DNA of 64,000 nucleotides from Styela clava. Lineage: Eukaryota; Chordata; Ascidiacea; Stolidobranchia; Styelidae. Under the pieces are notes generated by a model, which searched no databases, was not told the DNA's origin, and saw only the letters and a list, made by a program, of their open reading frames with translations. Positions 10,986-19,459 of this stretch are shown here, in pieces (position 1 is the stretch's first letter; each line of letters starts with the position of its first letter). The DNA lies in contig NC_135258.1 in assembly GCF_964204865.1 (NCBI RefSeq), forward strand, positions 20,611,083 through 20,675,082, given 5' to 3'. The position numbers and the translations under genes were made by a program.

Positions 10986-11410
10986 ACCTGGACTTAGAAT
11001 CACCTAATGAATTTATAGCGCGTCTTAGACAATTCGTCCAAGACTTAAAACCAACAAACCCAAGAATACCAGAAAATAGAAAAACCTTCATATTTAAAGA
11101 ATTAAAAGATTGCACACATGTATTTTTACGTGTTGATGCAGTTAAAAAACCTTTGATACCGCCTTATATTGGTCCATTCCAAGTGTTAGAAAAACATGCA
11201 AAGTACTATAAAATAGATATTAATGGTAATCCTCAAACTGTTAGTATAGATAGAATAAAACCGGCGCATATCGAAACAGAACTAGAAATACCAACTGAGC
11301 CGAATACTGAAACAGCGTTATTGTTTTTAAACAGGCCTGAACCGCCAACAACAACGCGTTCCGGCAGAACGACACGCCACAACCGCCAGCATGATTACGC
11401 TTATTATTAG
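10973..11410 (+). CDS. Integrase C-terminal (GPY/F) segment in the -1 frame
   Basis: The region after the run of T carries the expected continuation of gypsy integrase: a segment like that following the core in related elements, then YIGPFQVLEK, the GPY/F chromodomain-adjacent module, then a Pro/Thr-rich tail. It is open from 10853, but coding sense begins only near 10973. It has no plausible start of its own, so it is either read after a second -1 shift on the T run or separated from pol by a one-base indel. It overlaps the env start by 20 bases. Confidence 0.75.
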   Translation, partial: SNNINLDLESPNEFIARLRQFVQDLKPTNPRIPENRKTFIFKELKDCTHVFLRVDAVKKPLIPPYIGPFQVLEKHAKYYKIDINGNPQTVSIDRIKPAHIETELEIPTEPNTETALLFLNRPEPPTTTRSGRTTRHNRQHDYAYY

Positions 11411-13331
11411 TTTTCTCGTAAATGTATGTATATATTCTTATGCTTTTTCTTTTAACTCCCCTAGCCCAACAGTGTCAGTGAATTTTTGTGATCCAAAAGT
11501 ACCCGTAGCAGAATATGCCATACCGGAACCACCAAATTGTAAACGAAATACTATCACCCGCGTAGATTATTGCGATGCCACGGTACATAAATTATCTTCA
11601 GCATACACTAATATTACAGTGTATGTCTGCCAAAAATCTGTCACAGAATGGCAGGCAACTAGATTCTTTTTTGGTTCAATTTATGACAAATCTAAATCTT
11701 ATATGGCTGATCCTCCAACTTCTTTATATTGTCAAGATTGGGTTCATTCTCTCAAAGCTGAAAATATTGGTGATTTGAAAGTAACCTCAGAAAATACTTG
11801 GTCTACTGATAATGAAGTAAAATACGAATATAATTGGCCAACAACCACAACTGGGAAAATTTTTAATGCACATTTGGCTCTTACAACAATTTATTATGAC
11901 CATATAAAAGGTATTCTTTTAGGCCCATTTTCAGGATTATCCACTTGCAGTATTAATTCCGGATCATGTACTGTAGGTACTCAAACAATTATTTGGAAAA
12001 ATTACCCATTAATAGATTGTCCCCCTTTTAAAAATTTCAATTCGAAAATGGCATTGCATTATAATGCGTCGGGTGACATTTACCGATTAGACTTTCCGGA
12101 GTTGGGAGCCAGCATCCACCAATGGGGTTCATGTGGTGCTTATGTTCAAAGATGTTTTAATACAAAAACATTTTGTACAAATAATGCACTTTTATTTGAA
12201 ACTCACAAATGTTCTTCATTGAAAGCTGCTGGTTTCATCAATTCTAAATACCCAAAACTAAGGTATAGTTCCGTAGTGGTAGATTCTGTTTCTAGCACTC
12301 TGACTGGCTTTATTCAGGAAAATACTGACAGGGTAACCGAGGTAATTGTTAATATATCATCAGACATCAATTACCTCGAGTGTCAACTGGAAAGTATTCT
12401 AACCCGAATATACAAAACTCTAAGTAAACAATATCCAGGTCAAATTTTAAATGAAGTGTTAGGAGCCAAACATGCTGCTATAACGGTAGGGGATATCCTC
12501 ACAGAAATACACTGTGAGCAAATAAACGTTACTATATTACGATCACTATACTATAATAATACTTATGCAACAAGGCCACTTGTAACGTTTCTCAACAAAA
12601 ATAATGTTACCATAGTTGCGCAGATATTTACAGATACGAATGTCTACGCAGGTATACATTTTTTTGAAAACTTCGTCTCCGGACGAACATTTACTTTTGC
12701 AATCAATGGGCGATACTATACGTATATCAATTACACGCTAACTCATACAAATGCCCACATACAATCTCTAAGGCCTTCTTTAACCAAAATCAACGAAACC
12801 TTTAAACCAATGGAATATCAAAAGATATTCCAAGATATGCCCCACGGAGGACACTCAGGCTTCGAATATCTCAATAATATTCTAATTTCGATCAATCACC
12901 TGAACTTGATCAAAGAAAAGATATTATTGGATCACAAGTCGTCCTCCGAAACAAATACAAACAACCAATTCACTACAACTAAAAACAAAGTTGAAGACAA
13001 CTTTGTAAACGCTTTATCATTTATCAGTCATCCAATTTTGTCGGCTTTCTACATGCTAGCATGGCATTTAGGAATGTTTTGGGGTATTGTATTGACCATA
13101 CTCATCATAAAGCGTATGATACCAATGCTCAAAACCTCGTCAACGCCTGTATATAACAGAGCTAGACAATTTTGGATGAATTTTAGAAACCCCGCTCAGG
13201 AACTTAATCCTGTAGAACCTTTGCCAAACGTAAATAGAACAAATAGAGAAGACACTGAGACTGCTGTACCTATACATGCCCCCCATACTTCCAATAACCT
13301 ACCCAATCTATACCCCAATCTTCCTTCTTGA
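11391..13331 (+). CDS. Envelope-like glycoprotein of the LTR element
   Basis: 646 residues. A hydrophobic N-terminal signal peptide (about residues 1-20) is followed by a long ectodomain rich in cysteine and NXT/NXS glycosylation sequons. One membrane span lies near residues 552-577, ending in a Lys-Arg stop-transfer, and a roughly 70-residue Pro/Asn-rich cytoplasmic tail follows. This is type I membrane glycoprotein architecture, in the env position of errantivirus-like elements. I see no clear furin-type cleavage motif or fusion peptide, and I could not place it in a named fusion-protein class. It has no internal stop. Expression would need splicing, since it overlaps the preceding frame. 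Confidence 0.85.
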   Translation: MITLIISFLVNVCIYSYAFSFNSPSPTVSVNFCDPKVPVAEYAIPEPPNCKRNTITRVDYCDATVHKLSSAYTNITVYVCQKSVTEWQATRFFFGSIYDKSKSYMADPPTSLYCQDWVHSLKAENIGDLKVTSENTWSTDNEVKYEYNWPTTTTGKIFNAHLALTTIYYDHIKGILLGPFSGLSTCSINSGSCTVGTQTIIWKNYPLIDCPPFKNFNSKMALHYNASGDIYRLDFPELGASIHQWGSCGAYVQRCFNTKTFCTNNALLFETHKCSSLKAAGFINSKYPKLRYSSVVVDSVSSTLTGFIQENTDRVTEVIVNISSDINYLECQLESILTRIYKTLSKQYPGQILNEVLGAKHAAITVGDILTEIHCEQINVTILRSLYYNNTYATRPLVTFLNKNNVTIVAQIFTDTNVYAGIHFFENFVSGRTFTFAINGRYYTYINYTLTHTNAHIQSLRPSLTKINETFKPMEYQKIFQDMPHGGHSGFEYLNNILISINHLNLIKEKILLDHKSSSETNTNNQFTTTKNKVEDNFVNALSFISHPILSAFYMLAWHLGMFWGIVLTILIIKRMIPMLKTSSTPVYNRARQFWMNFRNPAQELNPVEPLPNVNRTNREDTETAVPIHAPHTSNNLPNLYPNLPS

Positions 13332-13712
13332 AATTTTCACCTCTCTTGGTGACATGTTTTTTCTTATTTACATTGTATTGTATCACATATTTTGTTTGGT
13401 GAATATATACTTGAATAAATATTTCAGAATAAAAAATAAAAAAAAATATGAAAAAAAAAAAAAGTATATATTGGTTTATTGTTATCATTTTATTATGTTT
13501 TTCGTGATTGAAAATTGAATTAATATTTCATCTTCAGGGATAACTTTAAATCACTCAATTTATGACGTTATAATTTCAATTTTACGATATATTTTCAATT
13601 TCACTTACAATTTTATGTTTTTCTCTTTGTTATTTTTTTAGAAATCTGTACAATTTTTGACACGTTTGTTATGCCGAAACCCCGAACTCCGTTCTTTAGG
13701 GCCGAATTATTA
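13332..13712 (+). other. 3' untranslated region of the LTR element
   Basis: AT-rich. A purine-rich A tract lies at about 13436-13463, but the bases directly before the LTR (GGGCCGAATTATTA) are not a classic polypurine tract. No gene seen. Confidence 0.6.
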
Positions 13713-14343
13713 TGTAGGGATTATTATTAGTTAATTAGACCATATTTTTAACAGTAAGAAAAAAAGTAATTCCAGTTAGAACAAGATTTCTTCTGAATTT
13801 GAAAAAGGTAGAAAAAATGAAATTTACGTTAAATACTTAATTGGCTTTCATAGGAATAACCCGTTAGTTAAAAAACACGTTATCTTGCCCTTGAGCAAGA
13901 CAAACTAGTACAAGCCAGTTTTTAATCACTCGACCTCTTATAGCTAACTATTTAATTGGCTACAGACACCCTTCTAAATCGTTTTACAAGAATTGCCGAG
14001 ACTTAATTACGGCATTCTTACTTTATTTATTATAAACGATATCCACGTAAAAGCTAAACCCTAAAGGCATAACAGGCGTCTCGACTATTGTATATAAACG
14101 GACAATAATTCTTTAAAATTAACTGACTGGTTTTGATCTTGTATCTATATTCTGCTCTGTGTCGTCAATACAAGAATTATAAGGTTGGTGACTTTGTAAT
14201 ATATTCGTTGTCTGCTGGGTTAAGCTCTGCGCTAACTGAGTCAGAGGTAAATTGGAAGTCTGGTTTAAACTCTAGTTAACCGAGAGTTTATGCTTTTCAC
14301 TAAGCTCTGTTTAGGATTGCTTTAAGATAACAAGCATCCTATA
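13713..14343 (+). repeat. 3' LTR
   Basis: Identical to the 5' LTR except for T at 13939, where the 5' copy has A at 6289. The TATA box is at 14091-14098. Followed by the GGCC target duplication. Confidence 0.95.
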
Positions 14344-14619
14344 GGCCTACTTCAATTATATTGCAAAAATAACACAGTGACAAATTTTTTTTTACTAAAA
14401 AACAAGCTTGGTAAATGGATTGGATGTTCCATAGCAGTCTATGCACAAATCATGGATTGGGGTGTTGGGTTCTTTTGTCGTTTTCGGTTGGTTCACTTTA
14501 AAATCATTGTATCCGTTCCAATGCTTCCAACATTAATATCGAATTTCCACGCACGACCACCATTCAGCCATTCCAACAGGTGCAGTGATCCCATCTTTTC
14601 TACGCTCTGTTCCATCATC

Positions 14620-14810
14620 TTGGTGGTGGAGGAAGCCGTAACCGACCAGCGGTTACGTGAACCACCCAACGACGGCGAGGAGTCCAGCAATCCTCTGGCA
14701 CATAACCATCCCTGCATGGGATTCGAACCTGCGAACCCACGCAGAGTGGTTAGAGGTGCGGTGGCGAGCGTATTCCTAACGCTTAGCCCGTTGAGCCACA
14801 CCACCGCGGG
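14620..14810 (-). repeat. SINE family A, tRNA-head half
   Basis: Head part of the SINE, 3' truncated. On the minus strand it reads from the A-box TGGCTCAACGGG through the B-box GGTTCGAATCC to the TCCTCCACCACCAAG block, where homology stops. Fairly well preserved. Confidence 0.8.
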
Positions 14811-14834
14811 ATTGCTGCATTGAGTTGTTGGAGC

Positions 14835-15333
14835 GTAATGGACCTTTCCCTGAGCATCGACTTCCTTGTTTACTTTGTGACATTGGCCAATCAGCAAGAT
14901 GCAAAAAGTGACGTACAATGCTCCCTTTTCGCATCCGCTCAGACACTTTTCTCACTCAGACAGATTTTCAAGCGTGGTCGTGCACATTACCTCATTTTTG
15001 AACTCTATTCGTTAGTTTTCTGTTGTGTTTCGGAAACTTAAATATAAATCAGATAATTCAATGATTACTCTGTCTTCCTAGGAGTTTTAATTTAATCGCA
15101 GTAATAAAAAATTAGTGTAGAAATAGCTCTGATAGACTAGGCAAAAATTCTTTACCGATACTTTTAAAAAACAGATTGTTGTATTCGATGAATCATAATG
15201 CTGGTTTGAAACACATACCCCATCTTACAGGCGCCAACTCGCAAAAGCACTCTTAAAATAGCCCCGAAAATTTTGCAATGGTAAAGTATAGGAGGAATTT
15301 TTCGGGGGTTAAAGGTCGGGGAAAGGTCCATTG
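14835..15333 (+). mobile_element. hAT-type MITE, family 1, best copy with 8-bp TSD
   Basis: 499 bp, flanked by the perfect 8-bp direct repeat GTTGGAGC (14827-14834 and 15334-15341), the target size of hAT elements. Terminal inverted repeats: GTAATGGACCTTTCCC at the left and, reverse-complemented, CAATGGACCTTTCCCCGA at the right. It inserted at the edge of the THAP/P-like repeat that follows. No coding capacity. Confidence 0.88.
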
Positions 15334-16644
15334 GTTGGAGCAATGACATTAAACAACATGATAGGCAACTCTGACGTCACTCCATAAGACTACATGCGAA
15401 AGATTGTATTTCATGATACGCTCCAATGCACATATTTCTCGTCGCCTTTCGCGACCGTTTTCGCTCGCTTTTGCTACTCGGCGTCTTCTTTACGTGTAGT
15501 ACCTGACTTTTTGCGCCTGTAACGAAAAAAAATAATTCCTATATCTAAGAAGTTTTGCTCACTTGGCAAGCTGGAATGGCAGACAAGCTGTAGAGAGTAA
15601 TTCTGGACATCATAGACGTTTTTTTTTTATTATCAGAGAAGGTTACAAACGCGATAGCGTAAAGATTTGTGTGCAACATTTTGCAGATAATGACAAAGTT
15701 CAAAGTTAGTAATTTTAATGTTTGCGCTTAAACATTGAAATTTCATTTAAAGAGGGTGTCATACAAAACAGAAAAACTGTTTTTACTTCTCCTAACGGTG
15801 CTGTGATACAATTCCATAACACAAAGTTTGCACCTATCGAACTTGCTTTAGTAGGTGAATTTATTAGACATATTACATATTCAGTTAATCGTAGGTAGCA
15901 TTGCTGGTACATAATGCCTCGTAGATAGGTTTGTGTCTAAATTTAGCTAATAGCCCACTAATTAATATTATCTTCTATGCAGGAGGTTGCAGGACTGAAA
16001 CTTAACTTGCAGCCTTACCGATCAGCTGACGATGCTAATTTAGTTTGGCTCCAGCAAGTCTTCATGAAAGACTTGTGTGAATGAAAACTACCCATATGTT
16101 TTTCTTTCCTCCGATTTTAGAAGACAAATTTATTCTGAGGGATTTCGCATATAATTCTCATTGATTGTTAGCTGTTGATAATTCCTATTAATTGTGAATT
16201 CTGATTATAACAAAAATTTTGACGTAATTCACTGGCACCTTTTTCTTGTCAATACTCCAAGCTGAGGTAATAAACAAGACAATACAATCTTTTCATCTGG
16301 GAGCAAAATATGCACACTAATTAAAAGTTTGACTCATTGAGATGATACATCACGACAGAAAATACAAGTTAAAGATATGTATGACCATCACATGGTAATT
16401 GAAATCAAAAAAAAAATTAATAGGGGTTGTGGAGTATGAAAAGTTCAAGACAAAGAAAAGTTCATAGCTCATGAACACTCAATTTTGCCTTCATTGCTTT
16501 GTGAAGGCAAAAGGCTGAATTGGTTTATCTTTGTGATAGCAACGATTTTGTATTTAATATAGCGAGATTTTTTTTTAATTTGATTGAAGTGATATTATTT
16601 CCCAAAGCAATGCTTGAATCGTCTAGAATCTACTTTAGATGGAT
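15334..16644 (+). mobile_element. THAP/P-like transposon relic, copy A
   Basis: Matches 62468 onward with few differences, beginning GAGCAATGACATTAAACAAC. Coding remnants resemble a THAP transposase: a piece ending in KICVQHFADND (the terminal C-x2-H-F of a THAP zinc module) near 15640-15700, and near 15980-16080 a piece with LQPYRSADDANLVWLQQVF. Stops and gaps interrupt both. The hAT MITE at 16645 is nested in it. Confidence 0.55.
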
Positions 16645-17512
16645 CAGTGGTGTCAAACTCATGGGTTTTCGAGAGCCGCATTGCATTTTGGAAATTGTAA
16701 AGAGGGCCGCAAACAGTTTTTGATTATGTATACTTGAAAGATATTTTTAAGATAGTTTTAGTTTGTGACATATATTGTGATGCAACTAAACAGTTGGATT
16801 AAGTTTTATTATTTTCTTCAATTTCAAATGCAATTACATATTAATATTTGCACTCCACTATTATTGCAAGTTACTGTATTTATTACCAAAAATCATAAAA
16901 TTTTATGTACAACCATCAAAATCATTTTTGAACAAGCTTTGGATAAGGAAAGAATAATACATACACTAAAAATGACTTAATCTAAATATATGGACCTAAA
17001 ATTAACAGAAATACTACAGTAAAAACTCAATGTTTTTTTTAATTACATTTGTCCTGGCGTTTGGCATCTTTTTTGTGTCACCAGCATACTAGGGCCAGGC
17101 TGAAATGATTTTATAGTATCAACTCTAACAAACGAGGTCACATGATCATGAGTTAATCTGGATCTTTGCGAATGTTTAATTAATTCCAGTAATGCAAAAA
17201 AGTTGCTTCGAAAATGCCACCTTCTTCATGTACTTTGCGTTTAATTTATTCGCTCAAGTGTTTTATTCAAGTATTCTTTTGCTAGCTTGATATGTATTCC
17301 TAATTGGTTCAAAATGTAAACAAAAATAATTAATTTTTCAAAACTAATTTCAGTAATTTGTTTTCTGTGTGAATAAACAATTTTACTTTAAAAGATTTGA
17401 AAAATCTATTACATTTAGATAAAAAAAAACTTCCAAAATACTATTACAATTATTGTTAATCGTTCGAGGGCCGCACAGGAAGTTCTCTGGGGCCGCGAGT
17501 TTGACATCCCTG
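16645..17512 (+). mobile_element. Non-autonomous hAT-like element, about 868 bp
   Basis: Inverted ends CAGTGGTGTCAAACTC and, at the right, GAGTTTGACATCCCTG (reverse complement CAGGGATGTCAAACTC). Subterminal GAGAGCCGCATTGCA and GAGGGCCGCACAGG blocks are also inverted. A clean 8-bp target duplication was not found. Copy B starts at 63761 in the same surrounding sequence, so it inserted before that repeat was duplicated. Confidence 0.75.
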
Positions 17513-18822
17513 GTCTAGATGGAGGTTGTCCAAAATATATAACAGTATTTTATCATGAATCATGATTATACCCTTTCCTGAATTTCTGCTATGGTAGTGA
17601 GTGACCCGTAATCCTCATTTTCCACAGCTGTTTTAAGTATGTCTGGCGTGTTTTGTGCTTTTTTACAAATAAGACTGCTTATGCAATCTTACGATTTGGA
17701 ATTTTTGTTATTTTCCTCAAGCCCTGCAGGATGTGGGGGCCATACACAACTCTACCGGAGGGTCAAATGTCTTTGCATGCCTCCATTGGTTGTTCTTCTA
17801 TTGCAAACATTTATGGAGTACTCTAATTATATTTATTTGAACCACACTGTCACTGATGTGTCGTCAGACTTCTGATATCTCCTCTTCTGCTACAGTTGTC
17901 CTGTGAATAAATAATAGGAAATTGAGGTTAGACAAATAGTTAAAAGTTTTGCTTTATATCGGATTAATTTCTTGATTGATATACTTACTATTTTTGCTAT
18001 TGCCTCTTGTGCTGCAGGAGTCTCACAATGCTTACCCAGATTTGTCCACAACTTTCACATCTGAAGAAAGAGAGGAGATTTATTAATTTTCGTTAAGAAT
18101 AAATAAATAATGTCTATATGATTTAGAATGGAAAAACTAATAAATCCAATATCTCATGTTTTATGTAAAAAATGTTTTACTGAATTTGGTATATAAAGCA
18201 ACTAATAAAGGGGTTTAGTCAGAAAATTACAAGCATTCGTGGCTCCAAATACTTGAGAGATCAGACTATACAATATAGACCGGTATGAGTAAAATGTTAG
18301 GTGAACTTGTTAACCCTTTGATTCAATACGTAAATAAAAGTGAATGAGCAATAGTATGTTACAGCAGTGAGTATATATCCTCACTGATTGAAAAAATCCA
18401 AATGGAGGAGCATGAACTATTTGAAATCATAAGGGTTAGGTAAACATGCAATTTCGGCAAATGGGCAACTACGTAGCGTACTGAATTAATAACTTCGTAG
18501 TATTTGGCAAAAGCTGGCTTTTCCACATGTACTTAACAATGCGATGCCCGGGTGTGATATACAACAATAGTATTCACCTTAACTTTTTCCGATTTCTTTT
18601 TACCTCAACTTTCCAAAATATCATTAAAATGGACAACAACTGTCAAAGCAGGCACAAACACCATTCGCGCTATGCCTTGAAAACAGCACACATCCGCACG
18701 TTTTCGTCTCGTCAAGTATGTGCATTGGAGCGTGCTATCGGATACGATCTTCGGCCAAAAATGCCGCAGTTGCGCATCATAAGTTGGAGTCAAAGTGACT
18801 ATAAAGTGTTATAGTCACTTTG
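17513..18822. other. Intergenic; weak minus-strand exon-like pieces only
   Basis: No supported gene. Two short minus-strand pieces near 17985-18060 and 17835-17915 have splice-like edges, but they do not give a recognisable protein. The perfect 14-bp inverted repeat CAAAGTGACTATAA/TTATAGTCACTTTG lies at 18790-18821. Confidence 0.4.
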
Positions 18823-19170
18823 GATAGGATAGGGATAGGATTTACATATTTATCCTGGGGGAGAGGAAAACCGATAAGACGGCTTATCCATATGACGAAC
18901 CACGGCCTTTCGTCCGGTTACCATTCCAAGTCGGGTATGGGATTAGTTTTACTGTATTGTTTGTTTTCGGAAGCATGGACTTGGTGGTGGAGGAAGCCGT
19001 AACCGACCAGCGGTTACGTGAACCACCCAACGACGGCGAGGAGTCCAGCAATCCTCTCGAACATAACCATCCCTGCATGGGATTCGAACCTGCGAACCCA
19101 CGCAGAGTAGTTAGAGGTGCGGTGGCGAGCGTATTCCTAACGCTTAGCCCGTTGAGCCACACCGCCGCGC
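18823..19170 (-). repeat. tRNA-derived SINE family A, full-length reference copy
   Basis: About 345 bp, best read on the minus strand. The head has A-box TGGCTCAACGGG (19148-19159) and B-box GGTTCGAATCC (19080-19090), an RNA polymerase III promoter derived from a class II-like tRNA. The body contains the TCCTCCACCACCAAGTCCAT and CGGACGAAAGGCCGTGG blocks. The 3' tail is a short run of ATCCT-type repeats instead of poly(A). Ten or more copies or fragments lie in this window. It is just upstream of GUF1. Confidence 0.9.
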
Positions 19171-19459
19171 CCTAACTAAAACAAACTGAGTTTGGTCGCG
19201 GACCCGCGTTTTGCCGGACCCAGAATGGCGGCCGATCCTCACCTGTGTTATAGTCACCTTGGATGGAGTTGGAGTCAAAGCCAAATTAACCAACCAAAAT
19301 TGCCTGAAGTTTGCAGGGCACAAATTGAACTGTATTTGATGAACGCATGGCGAAGTACTGAAATAGCAGTAGTTCTGATATAGTACGGTACCGTATGTCT
19401 GTATGTCTGAGTCTAGGAATCAGCGAGTAGGCTAATATATTGCGATATTATTTGTTAAA

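Larger units (their letters stand above)
6059..14347 (+). mobile_element. Young Ty3/gypsy LTR retrotransposon with env-like gene
   Basis: A full element: 631-bp LTRs at 6063-6693 and 13713-14343, flanked by the 4-bp direct repeat GGCC (6059-6062 and 14344-14347). The internal order is primer-binding site, gag, protease/RT/RNase H/integrase, a frame-shifted integrase C-terminus, then an env-like gene, which is the layout of errantivirus-like gypsy elements. The LTRs differ at a single base (A at 6289, T at 13939), so insertion was recent. Protease, RT, RNase H and integrase catalytic residues are all present. The one break seen is in the integrase C-terminus at 10967-10985. It sits between a LINE tail and a SINE in a repeat-rich stretch. 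Confidence 0.95.

Noticed and set aside
14377-14823. 148-codon plus-strand and 141-codon minus-strand open frames
   Set aside because: Both are readings of the SINE at 14620-14810; the same frames recur at other SINE copies (18884, 18957, 37332, 51033, 51164).
16637-17520. Target duplication for the hAT-like element at 16645
   Set aside because: Flanks AGATGGAT and GTCTAGAT do not match over eight bases; left unassigned.
17835-18060. Two short minus-strand exon-like pieces (one containing CETPAAQEAIAKI)
   Set aside because: Splice-like edges exist, but no start, no further exons and no recognisable protein; frame joining is ambiguous.
19080-19170. Possible genuine tRNA gene on the minus strand
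   Set aside because: Has A and B boxes, but no closing acceptor stem, and the sequence recurs as part of a 345-bp SINE.
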